From assembly GCA_000827265.1 (NCBI GenBank), contig KN834795.1, positions 279,787 through 343,786 on the forward strand: a DNA stretch of 64,000 bases. The letters are read 5' to 3'. Source of the stretch: Collybiopsis luxurians FD-317 M1 (Eukaryota; Basidiomycota; Agaricomycetes; Agaricales; Omphalotaceae). Below are positions 1-11,837 of this stretch, one piece after another. A program made the position numbers and the translations under genes. The notes beneath the pieces were generated by a model, which ran no database searches, had not been told where the DNA came from, and saw only the letters and a program-made list of their open reading frames with translations. Numbering within the stretch: the first letter of the stretch is position 1; the number at the start of each line of letters is the position of its first letter.

Positions 1-1700
1 TCAAGGCACAAACACATTTGATAAACCTCTGTGTACTTTGCTCAATAGAGGCTGGCTTCTTTAGCCAGCTCTGGTTCCTTCCTGCGAGTGGATGACAAGA
101 CTTTGGGACATCCTGACTTTTCTCATCAGGCCTGAGCAACCCTTGAAGATGATATGATATTGAGACCAGCATAGGTAAGGACCTGAACTTTTGACCTGGT
201 ATTCATGTCTCTGACCACCCTTTTGTAGCTTGTTTTCACTGTTGAGGATATGAATGTTGCTATACCCTGATCTTGAGAGGCTGGCTTTTTAAGCCGTCTC
301 ATGAAGTCAAACTTTGGGTCATTGAGCTTATGAAGTTACCTGCTGTGACTGAACAAGAGTACTTTGACTTTAGCAAGTCCTGACTTTCTTTAACAGGCCT
401 GAGTAGCCAAGGAAGATGATATGATATTGAGACTAGCATAGGGAATAGCTTAAACTATCTACCAATCATGTGTATCTCTGACTGCCCTTCTGTAGCCTGT
501 ATTTGCTGTTGAGTATGCAAATATTGCCATACCTTGATCCTGATTGACTGGCCTTTTTAGTTGCTTCATGAATTTGGGTCATCAAACTGGAAAGTGTCAA
601 GGGACGTACTTGTCATTGGAAGTGATGTAGACCAATAGAATAGTGGCTTCAAGACTGTCTGAGGTAAATTCACTTTGATATACTGGTAATGAACATATCT
701 GAACATCTTTGTCTCTGGCAGTTGTATTCACCAAAGTATACAAATGTCATAATAGTTTGATCTGGGAAAGCTGGCTTTTTTTAGCCACTTCATTCAGTCA
801 AATTCCAGGTCATTGAACTTGATATTGTTGAGAGATGAACTTGTCATTGGGAGTGATGCAGATGTAATGGAAGGGTGGCTCTGATGTTATCTAAGGTACA
901 TTCTTCATCAATATACTAACAATGGGAATGCCTTAACTGCTTTGTTTCTTACTGTCTCATTGGATTTCCTCAAATGTCCATACAGAGTGCTTGGCTTGTT
1001 CAACTGCTTTGTATGGAGTACTGGTGTATTGTCACACCTTGTGCAATTGTTCAGCCATCACATTATGCTTTAATTCAAAGTATACTTCCATTAGTGAGAT
1101 ACTCACTTCTTTAGTTGGTGCAAATTAGTTGCCACAACTGGATGAGAGGACTTTGACTTTAGGAGTTCTTGACTTTTCTCATTATGCCTGACCCACTCAG
1201 GAAAATGCAATGTCATTAAGACCAGTGTAGGTATAAAATTGAAGTATCTAATCATAATTCATATCTTTGATTACCCTTTATAGCTTGTGCTTGCCACCAG
1301 TGAGTATATGAATGTTTCTATATCTTGACATGGAGAGGCTGGATTTTCAGCTGCATCATCCAGTCAAATTTTGGGTCATTGAACTTGAAAGTGCTGAGGG
1401 ACAAACTTGTCATTGTAAGCCATGTAGATGAAAGGGAAGGCAACCTCTAGATTGTCCAAGGTAAATTCCACATTGATATAATAGTAACAAATATCCCTTA
1501 ACTCCTGGATCTCTTACAGTCTTGTTGAATTTCTTTAACTTTCCATCAGAACACACATAGTTTAATCAGTAGAGGCTGGCTTCTTTAGCTGACTCAGTTA
1601 ATTACTACAAATGGAGAATAAGACTTTGGAACAGCCTCATTATTCTCAGTCATTCTGCTGTTAGGGAAATGCCTTGGAAAATGTGATAGGTATGTTGGCT
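1..1700. repeat. Degenerate higher-order tandem repeat array
   Basis: Several modules recur in the same order. A gaggctggcttctttagcc-like module occurs near 48, 276, 548, 769, 1337 and 1567. A gatatgatattgagac-like module is near 150 and 418, with a weaker copy near 1211. A module containing acttgtcattg is near 609, 838 and 1404. Neighbouring copies are roughly 220-270 bp apart and differ by many substitutions, so the array is old. No convincing open reading frame runs through it. It could be the decayed remnant of a satellite or of a repeat-rich transposon end; I cannot tell which. Confidence 0.7.
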
Positions 1701-2669
1701 GGTTTTACTCATAATGACCTGAATTTGATAAGCTCTGTGCTAGTCTTGGTTGCTCATGTCCAAGTTCACTGCAAATGCACTGTGCAGGCCTTTTTATACC
1801 CAAACCTAGCTTTGGTAGCCACTGCAAGTGCAGCAACCAGAAGTCCAGTATTTTGACCCACTCCACTAGATAATATTTTGTACCAAAGCAAAGTACATCT
1901 GTGCAAAATCCTTGTGCACTTCAACTGAAGTCCGGGCTTTTTGTCCCATGTCCTAAGTGACAATATTCACTGTATTTAATTGGATAGATGTAGACTCTTC
2001 TATGAATGAATGCAACAATGTCCAAGCTCACACCAGCAAGCTATCTAAAGCTACAGGCTTCATACACATTGCATTACATAGCCTTACAGTCATGCGACCT
2101 ATGTTTCAGCATTTGTTCATTATTTAAATTAGTTTCAAGGTTGTTCCTTCCCTTCTTTAACTTCTTTCAATTTCCTTCTTTTTCCATCTTTCCACTTTCC
2201 ATTCCTTTTTTCCTTCCTCATTTTAGTGTTCACTTTTATGCCATCAGACAGAAAGAAGACAAAGCCTTCTTCCACCAGTGGTGGTATGTCATGTACAATA
2301 CAGCCTTCCACAAAATCCAGCACTGCCAAAATGCCCAAGAAGCATGATGCTGTCTCCCAATCCAGCATAAACACTAAATCCCATTCCAAACAAACCAATG
2401 AGGCCCTGTCACAAGAATACACCAATGCTTATAAGGCTGGAGCAGTTGCAGTTGACCCTTCCAAGTCTAAGCACTTGACACCCTGCCATTGGTAGTGGGC
2501 CAACACTGCCGCATCACAGTTACTCGTGCCCTGTGTGGTGGTGCCAATGAGTAAGTAGAGTCTGGTGACTCAAACACTGCCGCCTCCCTGCTTAGTCTAA
2601 ACTTGAAACAGATTGTAATTTATTATGATGACAGCTTTAATACATTACCTTGTGTCATCAGTATTATAC

Positions 2670-2752
2670 CATTAATATAAAATTGCCTGTCAAGGATCAG
2701 GCACAGAATTCCCCACCTCATAAACTCGGCATTCCATTTCATTCCATGCACT
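2670..2752 (-). repeat. Dispersed ~80-bp repeat, copy 1
   Basis: Reads on the minus strand as a version of the sequences at 18294-18375 and 18485-18550. All share gtgcatggaatgaaatg-like and cctgatcc..caggcaa-like blocks in the same order. It lies inside the non-coding part of the unknown gene at 2240-4808. It is too short to classify; a MITE or SINE fragment is possible. Confidence 0.7.
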
Positions 2753-4619
2753 TGTAAAGGCAAGCATAAAGCTGAATTAATTCTCTCCAAGGCAAAAAGC
2801 AGGAAAAAGAAGCAGAATTCAGCCACATCTACCTCTGCAGAGGACAACAGTCAGACAAGGATGACCCAAAAGACAATGCAGGAAAAATGGGAACCTTTAG
2901 GTGATTACCATTTTGTTTTGCATATTTATTCTCCCTTTCATTATATTATCTGCTCAGTCATTTCTTCTCTAGTCATTTGTGGTTTTCTTGAACCATGAAG
3001 CAATTAATAATAGATATAAGTTTGCCTGCTTGGACTTTTCACAAATTGTTTTTAATGGGTTTTTCTTTAGCCTTCCAGCCTCCTTCTCCATCTCAGTTGC
3101 AGACTCTGACACCAGTTTATGGCTCATGTTTTCTCCTTTCCCTCTTCTGCAAACTCATTATTGAACCTTCATAAAGGTAGTAGCAATGGCAATGGCAATG
3201 AAGATGACAATGACAACCTCTCACATAAGTTTTGAAGTAAAATTCAGAAACCCAGTCCAGTGAATTTGTCAACCCATGACTCAAACAGAGAAGACAAACT
3301 AGGCAAACCAACCTTGTCTACTCCTACTTCCACTGACTCAGTGATGAATTCTCATTGTTCACCTAAACATTTGCTGAACTGCTTTTCTCTACAGATGGTT
3401 GTAGAGGATGTCACCATCAAATCCCAAGTGAAACAGGTCTCCAAAATAGCATGGCCATTGAAAGTACTGGTCATGGAGTTTGAGGCTGTAAATGGCATTG
3501 CAGTTGCCAAGCTAGGCAAGCATATGTACCATCATCAGACATGCCTAGAAAACATGTTTCCTCCTGGCAAAATTTTCCATTTTGATGCCCTTCACACTCA
3601 CATAGCTAGCCTTCTGGCTAATGACCAGTTACACCAGCTGTCATTCAAACAAATAGGCAATGACACTGAGCTAATGAAGCATTTTGTCACCTACATAAGT
3701 GTTTCTGCTTATTCCTGTACAGGTTCTGGTATGATGTCAAGCAGATCAATTATGCAGTAACCAATGTATGCCTTACCTTTGGAAAAGTTGTTCAGATTAT
3801 ATGCCCTGTCTATTTTGCTTTCCCAACAGACAGTCAAGCAGTGGTGAGTTCCCTTTGTTGTTTCACCTGGAACTAGAAGACTCAAGTGCCTTTCTTTTTC
3901 AGGCTGCACTTGTTCACTGGCTTCTTGTTGAATGCCAATTTCACCATGCTGGATTGGACCTCAAGGTGATATATGAAGTATACCTTCTTACCCCATCTTA
4001 TTTGACAACAGCATTACTATTAGGTATGGCCAGCTGAATTCAAGGTGGCCCCCTTCTGAGGTGACATAATTCCTCAAATTTTGAATCTCATCCTTGTGGA
4101 GAACTGGTCAAAACAGGATGACCTGACTTATAGGAAGTTGTTGGAGCTGCAAGAAGTCCCTCTCAAGTTGATCACATTTGTGGCTACTCTGGTATGTTTT
4201 TTTTGTCTCTACATAGGTGTAGATTTCCAGTATTTGCCGGATTGAGCATGCCCTCACAGAACACATTTCTGATTTTCATACTACTGCTGAAATCATAGAA
4301 AAGAATGATGGATGAAAGTATATGTTATATTTTTTTTTGTTTTTGTGTGTTCGTTCTAACAATTTTGTGGAATACTAGCTATGAAGCTATTCTTGCAATG
4401 TTGCATAATTTGCACAACCATGCACCAAAATGTACCCACAAGCAGAAGAAAAATATCTTCAAATGCATGATGTATGCTTCATTGTCTGATTGTTGTTTGC
4501 TATATGATTCATAATTTTTTAGTGCATTGGTTCCTGCTCCTCACCCAGAACAAGAGTACACATATTCTAAGTTGGAGGCACTCAAGGAGGAAGCAGTGGA
4601 GGTTGCAGAAGCAAAGGCA

Positions 4620-4715
4620 GAGGAAGAGGGAGGAGAGGAAGAGGGAGGAGAGGAGGAGGGAGGAGAGGAGGAGGGAGGAGAGAAAGAGGGAGGAGAAAAA
4701 GATAGAGGAGAGGAT
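4620..4715 (+). repeat. 15-bp coding minisatellite
   Basis: About five to six tandem copies of a purine-only 15-bp unit (gaggaagagggagga-like). In the plus frame that ends at 4808 each unit encodes EEGGE, giving an acidic low-complexity tract. The array is a whole number of codons per unit, so copy-number change would keep the frame. Confidence 0.85.
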
Positions 4716-5039
4716 GTAGAAATGCAAGAGACACTGGAAAAGGAGACAGGTGAACAAACCAATCCTCAGATCCATTCCAGTGGAGGCTCATCTCTTGCAC
4801 CCTCATAATTGTATGTTTCAAAATTTCTTGAGCTGCCCATTCTAAGATCATTGACATCTGCTCTAGGTGTAATGACATATCTATTCTTCATTCTTCTATG
4901 CTGTCAAATTATGGACTGTCTATCCACTCAAGATTTTCAATATCTGTTTGTCATGTACACTGTCTTGTCTGAGAGTATATCATATGTGTGCATGATCATT
5001 GTCTATAAAATATCAATCATAGTCAAAGTTTTCTTCTCT

Positions 5040-5360
5040 GACACTGTCTGTTGATATTGCACTTAGTTTTTTTTTATATGGGACATGTGTGTCAGTTTGT
5101 AAGTTCTGTCACTCATGCATTGTTATGCATTGCTTATCCATGTATGTCTGCAGGTGCTGGGTATTTCAACCTCCTGCAATCATTGTTCATGGGTATGGAT
5201 TGTGTCAAACTTTTCTTTGACACTATCTCTTATTTGTATTGCAATTAGGTTTGTCAACAAAGTGGTCTCCATGTATGTGCATTCATGGGTGAGGCATATG
5301 CACACAGGTGCCGGGATTTTCATCATCATTGTTCCTGGGTATGGACAGTTACCTTGTGTG
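5040..5360 (+). repeat. Degenerate direct duplication (~190 bp unit)
   Basis: Two imperfect copies follow each other. Paired blocks are gacactgtctgttgatattgc with gacactatctcttatttgt, then ggtgctgggtatttcaacc with ggtgccgggattttcatca, then cattgttcatgggtatgga with cattgttcctgggtatgga. No supported gene was found between 4809 and 5560. Confidence 0.55.
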
Positions 5361-5559
5361 ATCTGCTCAACCTGCTGCTGGATGATTGCACTCATTATTA
5401 TTAGTTCCATCTTCCTCTCCTTTCTTTGTTCTACCCTACTGTCTGTCATAATTAGATATTATATTAATGATTGGTATTATGTCTCATTTTAGAATACCAT
5501 CTGTAGATGCATTATTCAAGCTCCAAAGATGGCCTAATGAACCAGTAAGATGCACAACT

Positions 5560-5646
5560 CGAGGGCTATGAAGCTGCTTAAGATGGTGTGAAGCTCTGTA
5601 AGGGATCTTCAAGTTGTGGAAAGACACTCCAAGGAGAATGAAGCTG
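5560..5646 (+). repeat. Tandem-array unit left of solo LTR
   Basis: One to one-and-a-half copies of the same ~68-bp unit that continues at 7150-7560 (gaagctgcttaa..gtgtgaagctctgtaagg..gtggaaagacac). The array is split by the solo LTR at 5647-7149, and joining the two flanks at the AGCTG duplication restores the repeat phase. Confidence 0.75.
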
Positions 5647-7149
5647 TGTTAGGAACCACTCCAATTTGGTATGTTCAACTTCCCCTGCTAATTAACTCCT
5701 TATTTTCAGTACAATCTATAAACTACATGGATTGCCTATCATAACAAAAAGACAAAACATTCAGTTCCTATAAATCTTAACTGCCAACGTTACGCGAATT
5801 CGGTATGCAAAGCCGTCGAGATACATTGCTTACAATATCTGCAATTGTCGGACCCGATAATCCGATGAACGGCTCACCAATGAACTACGAATATATTTGT
5901 CAACTGACATCGGAATTTGGAAGTGCCGACTATCAATACCGAAATGCGGGACTAAGAAGTCACCGACAAACAGGTGGCTGCTAGTTGTTTGCCAGTATTT
6001 ACATGATAAATCTGTATATAAGCCGCTGGGATTCTCGTCGAATCCCCAGCTCGAATATCCTGTTGTAAATACTGATTCTAAATCTATTCCTTTTTCCTTG
6101 TCTTTTCTCTATTCCATTTCGCTCTCAAAGTTGCAGTCTGCAACCTCGTCTCTTTATCTCTTTTCTTTTGTTTCACTTGTCTACTTTGACAGAATCGTTC
6201 TAGCCATAGTCACATCGATCTATTTCCCTACATCATCTCGTATATCTCGTATCAAATTGTTTACTAACCGCTTGCATTTAACAAGGTCGTTTCAACGATT
6301 ACTCTTACTAAACATCAGCAATATTATCTGAAGGGTAACCATAGTCGAAGTAACCACTTCTTTTAACCAATTGAACACATAAATAAGTTGCGTCGTCACC
6401 AAACCAGCCATTACAACTTGTTTAGTTGTCACCATCACTGAGAATCACTCACATTTTCCATAACTGTTAAACAATTACCACTGAGAACATCACGTTATAA
6501 GTGACTATATCAAATATAGTCACTTCGTTTAGGTCAACCATACCTGCTGTCACTGCATAAGGTTGTCGCCTACCTTCTCTACAATCATTCCAACAATTAT
6601 AGCTAGCAAACACAAAGGATATCACACTATAAGTAGTTATTACTGAAGTAGCTACTTCCTCTGGCTCTGTTGCACTCCACATACAGATTGCATCACTGTC
6701 AAGGCAATTCCCAACACTTGCCCTAATTGTTCCCATAGTCATTGAGGGTATTAATCCAGTGACATTTGCCACAACTAGTCCAACACTGTCATATCACAAG
6801 TACACCAAGGGTTTTTACAATCACAAACAGTTACAACTCTAGTAAGTGTTTCTCCCATAGTTCATCTACTACTCAATTGGCATTGTGTCATCAAGCATCC
6901 TAGTCACCTACACTTGCTGTGACCATTCCAATAACCAAGGCTTGTAAGTAATAAGAACTCACATAGGTATTAAGTCTCTTATCTCCACTCAACAATTGTC
7001 TTCATACAAACCATTCATACTAACCATACACACTAACAAATTGTCTTGAAAGCTATTGTCTACACAGTACAATTTTGGACTCTTACATTCAAATTTACAT
7101 ATTGCATACATTGCACAATATCTCATAGGTTTAGAAGCTGGTCATAACA
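5647..7149. mobile_element. Solo LTR, about 1.5 kb, with 5-bp TSD AGCTG
   Basis: The segment starts TGTTAGGAAC and ends GGTCATAACA, the TG...CA ends of LTRs with TGTTA/TAACA inversion. It is flanked by AGCTG at 5642-5646 and 7150-7154, a perfect 5-bp target duplication inside a tandem repeat. A TATA-like gtatataagcc lies near 6013. No gag or pol frame is present inside, so the simplest reading is a solo LTR left by LTR-LTR recombination; a non-coding LTR-like element is an alternative. The stretch 5780-6340 keeps many CpG sites, unlike the surrounding old elements, so the insertion is probably younger than they are. Confidence 0.75.
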
Positions 7150-7560
7150 AGCTGCTTAGACAGGTGTAAAGCTCCATAAGGATCTTTAGGCTGTGGAGAG
7201 GCACTTTAAGGTGAATAAAGCTGCTTAAAGAGGTGTGAAGCTCTGTAAAGGATCTTTAGGCTCTAGAGAGACATCTCAAGGGGCAGGAAGCTACTTAAAG
7301 AGGTATGAAGTTCCATAATGATTCTCTGGGCTGTGGGAAGACACACCAAGGGGCATGAAACTACTTAAAGAGATGTGAAGCTCCATAAGGGGTCCTTAGG
7401 CTGTGGAGAGACATTTCAAGGGACATGAAGCTCTGTAGGGAATGCTTAGGCTGTAGAAAGACATCTCAAGGGGCATGAGGCTACTTAAAGAGATGTGAAG
7501 CTCTATAAGGTTTCTTTAGGTTGTAAAAAGACATATCAAGGGGCATAAAGCTGCCTGAAG
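7150..7560 (+). repeat. ~68-bp tandem array, about six units
   Basis: Units read gaagctacttaaagaggtg, then tgaagctccataagg, then a tcctttaggctgtggagagac-like block, then atctcaaggggcat, repeated about every 66-70 bp with scattered substitutions. The array begins at 5560 and is interrupted by the solo LTR. It is non-coding in every frame I followed. The 7560-7870 stretch that follows has no supported gene. Confidence 0.8.
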
Positions 7561-7869
7561 ATATTCAAAGGCTCTAGAAGCAGTGTCAGGGTACTGAGAA
7601 ATGCCCTACTGACTGTTCAGCATTCTTATAGTAACTGTAGACCATTTCAGGTAACTTGAGGCAACCTGGGGCAACCAAAAGGAAGCTGTAGGGATGCCCA
7701 GGTCATATACTTATGACCCAAAGCACCTCCATATGCTCTCAAGTCATTCTCAATTGGTCTAAGTTTCTTAGGACATAGGGGTTGGACTGTGGAATCCTAG
7801 GTAACATAAGTCTTTGAAGTGTCCTATGCTCCTTAGGTTTCTTGAAGTTATCATGATGTAACTACAAGC

Positions 7870-9255
7870 TCAAGCTATTTTTCCTGATGCAGCATGAAAG
7901 ACAGGATGTATACTGTGATATTTTGATGGTAGCTCCAACTTGACAGTGACAGGGGACAACTTTTCAATAACTCTGAATGGTCCTTCATATCTGGGTTGGA
8001 GTGCTTTTTCTGTGGTTTGATAATCCCTTAGATCAAGCATTACATTATCTCCCACTTTCCATGGAATATTATGAACACCCTTGTCATAATACCATTTCAT
8101 TCTTTCAGCTGCTAGTTTTAAAGCTGCTTTTGCCTGTTCTTGAGCTTCAAATCTCTGTTGCATTATGTCATTCAGGTCAACTAAAATTCCATCTTTTAAG
8201 AGAGTTGGACCAGCTCATGGATGTTGACCATACTCTAGGAAGAATGGACTCTCCTTAGTACCTTTATGTGCCTGGTTACTATATGCAAACTCCACTGTGC
8301 CTAGTAGTTGGGCCCAGTTATTGAGATTGTAGTCTATATAGCATTGAAGATACTGTTCCAAAATCTGATTCACATGCTCTGTTTGACCATTTGTTTGTGG
8401 ATGATATGCAGTAGACATTGTAGATTCAATACCAAGAAATCTACACCATTCCTGAAAGATCTCAGCAGCAAATTGAGGTCCTTGATCAGATATGATCTGC
8501 AGTGGAAGTTCATGCAGTGGATAGATTCTGTCAAAGAGTAACCTTGCCAAATCTTTTGCTGAGAAATTATTGGTAATTGGGAAAAAGGGTGCTCACTTAG
8601 TTAAACAATCCACTACTACACAGATAGCATTATATTTACCAGATGGTGGTAATTGAGTCATCAGGTCAATGGAAATTATTTTCCAAGGTCCATTAGGTAC
8701 CCTGTTAAGTTGTAAGGGTCCAAAAGGCTGCTGTGGGCAATTTTTCATCTACTGACAGGTATCACAGCCTGTGACATAATGCTTTACAAAAACAGACATT
8801 CCTGGCCACCAGTAATTTCTAGAGATTAGTTCATATGTTTTCCATCTACCAGGATGACCTGCTGATGGTAAATCATGATGGATTTGAACAATGTAGTGTT
8901 GTAAATGATAATTTGTACTTTTTGGAATATAGATTTTACCACAATATAGTAATAATTCATTTTCATAATTCCACTCTTTGAGAGATTTCTTAAACTCTCA
9001 TGGTCCTGACTTGAGGAGTGATTTATAATCTTTTGTAACCTTGTCTGATAGCAATGCTTCCTTGACCTCTCTTATGATTTGTTCATCATTGATAGGCAAT
9101 TCATGAGCAGCCTCAATGGCCTGAATGGCAAAAAATTCAGGTTTGAGTAAAATTTGATCTTTGTCATTAAGGTTTACCCCCTCCTCATGATCTGGCATCC
9201 TGGATAGAGGGTCTGCTTCTTGCATTGTTTTCCCCGGTTTATGTCAAAGGAAATA
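7870..9255 (-). pseudogene. Ty3/gypsy element C: RNase H end and integrase remnant
   Basis: On the minus strand, the piece at 9255-8998 matches the end of the RNase H/linker (KPGKTMQEADPLSR), with a TGA just upstream where arginine is expected. At 8550-8215 lies the integrase core with the second catalytic Asp in ISDQGPQF and the downstream STAYHPQTNGQTEHVNQ block with its Glu position. At 8163-7870 is the integrase C-terminal piece (WKVGDNVMLDLRDYQTTEK). Protease, reverse transcriptase and most of RNase H are missing: gag at 9285 and upward abuts directly. Several stops and frame breaks mean it cannot work. Known family role: integration of retrotransposon cDNA. Confidence 0.85.
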
Positions 9256-9284
9256 GTTAAATTGTGTGAGATGGATGCCACAGA

Positions 9285-11554
9285 TTACATCAGGAAAAAT
9301 GGGTTGAGCTTGGGGTTATATGATAACAACCTCAGAGAATCTGAATTCAGCGGCAATGTGCTATCCAGCACTACTGAGTTGTTACGAGATAAATTCTCAG
9401 GTGTGTGCTCAAGAATTAAGGTGTTAGAACCATGTTCTGACTCATAAAGGTATTCGAAACCTGAGGCTTCCAACAGTCCACCAGCAAAGGAACCAAAAGA
9501 CATCATATTCAAAACAAGTTCATCTGATGGTTCTGTAGTTTCTGCAAGCTGAGCTAACATTTCAGAACTTGAATTTTCCAGTGAATATTGCATTCCTTGG
9601 GCAGCCATACCTGGTGGGCCCTTCTTTCCAGAACATACAACATTATTAGTTGGACAGTTTTGAGAGAAATGTCCAGGTGAACCACACTTATAGCATAGGC
9701 CTTGAGCATCATATTCAGCTTTCTTTTTGTCAGATAATAGATTAGGCTTCTGAGAATAATAGCTACTCTTATGCCCTCCATTACCAGTCTTATTATAGGA
9801 CTGATTAGGGTGTTTAAAATTTGAACTCTGTTGCTCATTCGAGCGCTGAGTTGAATCTTTATGATTATTATTAGGGCGGTAAGGTTTGTGCTTGTGCCCC
9901 TTCCATTTTGACTTCTTTGACTTGTCACCTTTCTTGGATGAATGAAAGGAATTATCTTTGTTAGTTGACTTTGATTTAATGCCAAGCTCATTTTCGAAGT
10001 TAGCCATCTCAATCAATTTGGCCTCTCGGACTATCTGTTTCCAAGAAGATACCTCTTTGTTGAGCTTTGCACGATGCAACTCATAACACATTTTGGGAGT
10101 AAAACCATCCCATAATTTAATTACTTTGTCATGTTTGCCAACTGCACCAACAAGATTATATAAATTTTCCAATTCATATACATACTCAGATACAGAATGG
10201 TGATTCTGAAAGCAACATTTAATTTTTTCACATTGTTGACTGTGATAATTGATCAGAAAACAGAAATTAAACATCTTTTCAAAGTATCATTGAAGCAACC
10301 ATTTAGCATGATTTTTTACAACCTTCTGAGTGAAGAAGGAATGGGTTCACCCTTCTGTAAAGTGTGAGAGTAAAAATACACATTCCTTTTTTGGTATATG
10401 TCCTGACTTACAATACTGATATCCTTCCAGTACAAGCATCTGCCGAACCATCATATACAATGGGTTCAATGGGGTGAATCAACCTTTTCTTAAATTTCCT
10501 TTTCTGAGACCAGTTGTTCTGCTTGGATGACCACTTCTTCTTTGACTTTCATTGGCCACTAGGACTAGGTGAAGTATAAGAAGAGCTCTCCAATTCATCT
10601 GACCATGAAGGTGATGAATCTGATGAGTCTGAAGATGAACCATCTGAGTGAGAACTTTCTGACAATTCACTATTGTCTGATGTCTCAGAATTATTGCTTG
10701 TCTCAGAGTCAGAATCACTACTAGAGTCAGATGGGTCAGAGGATGGTTCTGATGTGGAACTATATTCATCACTACTGCTTGATTCTGTAACATGAGCTTT
10801 CTTCTTGTTCTTAGAAGGCTTTGAAGTCCTTTTATCCTTTGACTTCTTGGACACTCATAATGCTTGCACAAGAATGCTATCATGAGGAAGTTGATCAGCC
10901 AGTTGTGTGCATAGTCTATCACCTCGATGTGATGGAGGGGTAGGAGTGCATCCTTCCAAGACCTGTTTCAGTTGCTTGGAATGATGAGAAGACATAGGTT
11001 TAGCAATGTCATTCAATTTCTCATTAATATCCCTTTCAGAACCAATATCTGATATAGCATGGGCATGCTTGACTTTATGAGTCTTCAATTTCTTTGAGCC
11101 ATTTTTGCTCTTATGGTGTTTGGGCATGTGTGCACCTTCAACAGGTGGAATGTCATGCTTGGATTGATGGACCTTAGCATGATGAATGGAGTTCCATTGT
11201 TCAAGAGCAGCTTTCTGTGCCTCGATATTAAGTTCCTGGTCACTGATCATTGTTACAATCAGTGAATTTTCCCTTGGCCAAGTAATTTGATGGGCCAGCT
11301 TCTTGGGAAGCAGAATGGTTGCACACCCAGTTCTGCAATTTAACTTTTTCATCCCTACAATGGATGAGCTCTTTCTGAGAGGGAGTTAATCCTTTCTCAG
11401 CAGCTTTAACAGTGGCTCATTGTTCCTTTGTGAGCACTGCAGGTACCTTAAACATGTTTCTTTTCATGTTTCTAATATTGTCCAAACTTTTGGACCTATG
11501 CAGTTGGACTACAGTCCAAGGTCCTTGACCATCATCCTCATTAGGCTCAGCCAT
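9285..11554 (-). pseudogene. Ty3/gypsy element C: gag polyprotein remnant
   Basis: The minus frame begins near 11554 with MAEPNEDDGQGPWTVVQ, passes a basic piece, then an Asp/Ser-rich acidic tract (about 10560-10800), a capsid-like helix-rich segment (KLWDGFTPKMCYELHRAKL near 10100) and ends with a CCHC zinc knuckle, CYKCGSPGHFSQNC, near 9670. Gag makes the virus-like particle and the knuckle binds element RNA. The frame is broken several times (TGA stops and shifts near 10280-10550 and 10857). It faces away from element D; the two meet near 11830. Upstream sequence to 11875 stays open in the same frame and may be leader or fused sequence. Confidence 0.8.
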
Positions 11555-11837
11555 AGAGGATAATCCCAATGAATCATTATTTTTACCAGACGTAACTATG
11601 ACATTGTTACTAATGTATGTGGGTACAGGATCCTCAGAGGGTTCCGGGTAAACTAAATCAGTTCTTGTGGGAGAAACTGAGGAGCAGGAAGCAGCAACCT
11701 CATGGTAAGAACAATTGCCACTGTCCTTGACTGTCTGACTTATGGGTGCTAGAACCTGTGTGCAAAGTGTTTCCACTTGCATAGCCCCATCACCAGGGTT
11801 AAATGCTGTGGAGTCACTGGAGAATCTTGAAAAGATG

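Larger units (their letters stand above)
2240..4808 (+). pseudogene. Multi-exon gene of unknown function, probably decayed
   Basis: I do not recognise the family. Coding-like segments in order are a Ser/Lys-rich N-terminal piece (2240-2494), a basic Ser/Thr-rich piece (2787-2900), the main conserved-looking exon from 3395 (after an acceptor at 3391-3394) with motifs such as VSKIAWPLKVLVMEFEAVNG, then segments around 3724-3840, 3904-3963 and 4090-4190, a piece with RIEHALTEH near 4240, and a final exon from about 4522 to the TAA at 4806-4808. Candidate short introns (about 50-60 bp, GT...AG) separate several of them, for example before 3904. The last exon holds an acidic EEGGE repeat. In-frame stops and at least one unresolved frame change near 3715 suggest a decayed copy of a dispersed fungal family. 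A real gene with unusual splicing is the alternative. Confidence 0.45.

Noticed and set aside
4509..4878. Minus-strand Ser/Pro- and Leu-rich frames
   Set aside because: They only read the complement of the purine minisatellite at 4620-4715.
7150..7560. CRISPR-like array
   Set aside because: Units are contiguous, have no unique spacers, vary along their whole length and occur in fungal DNA.
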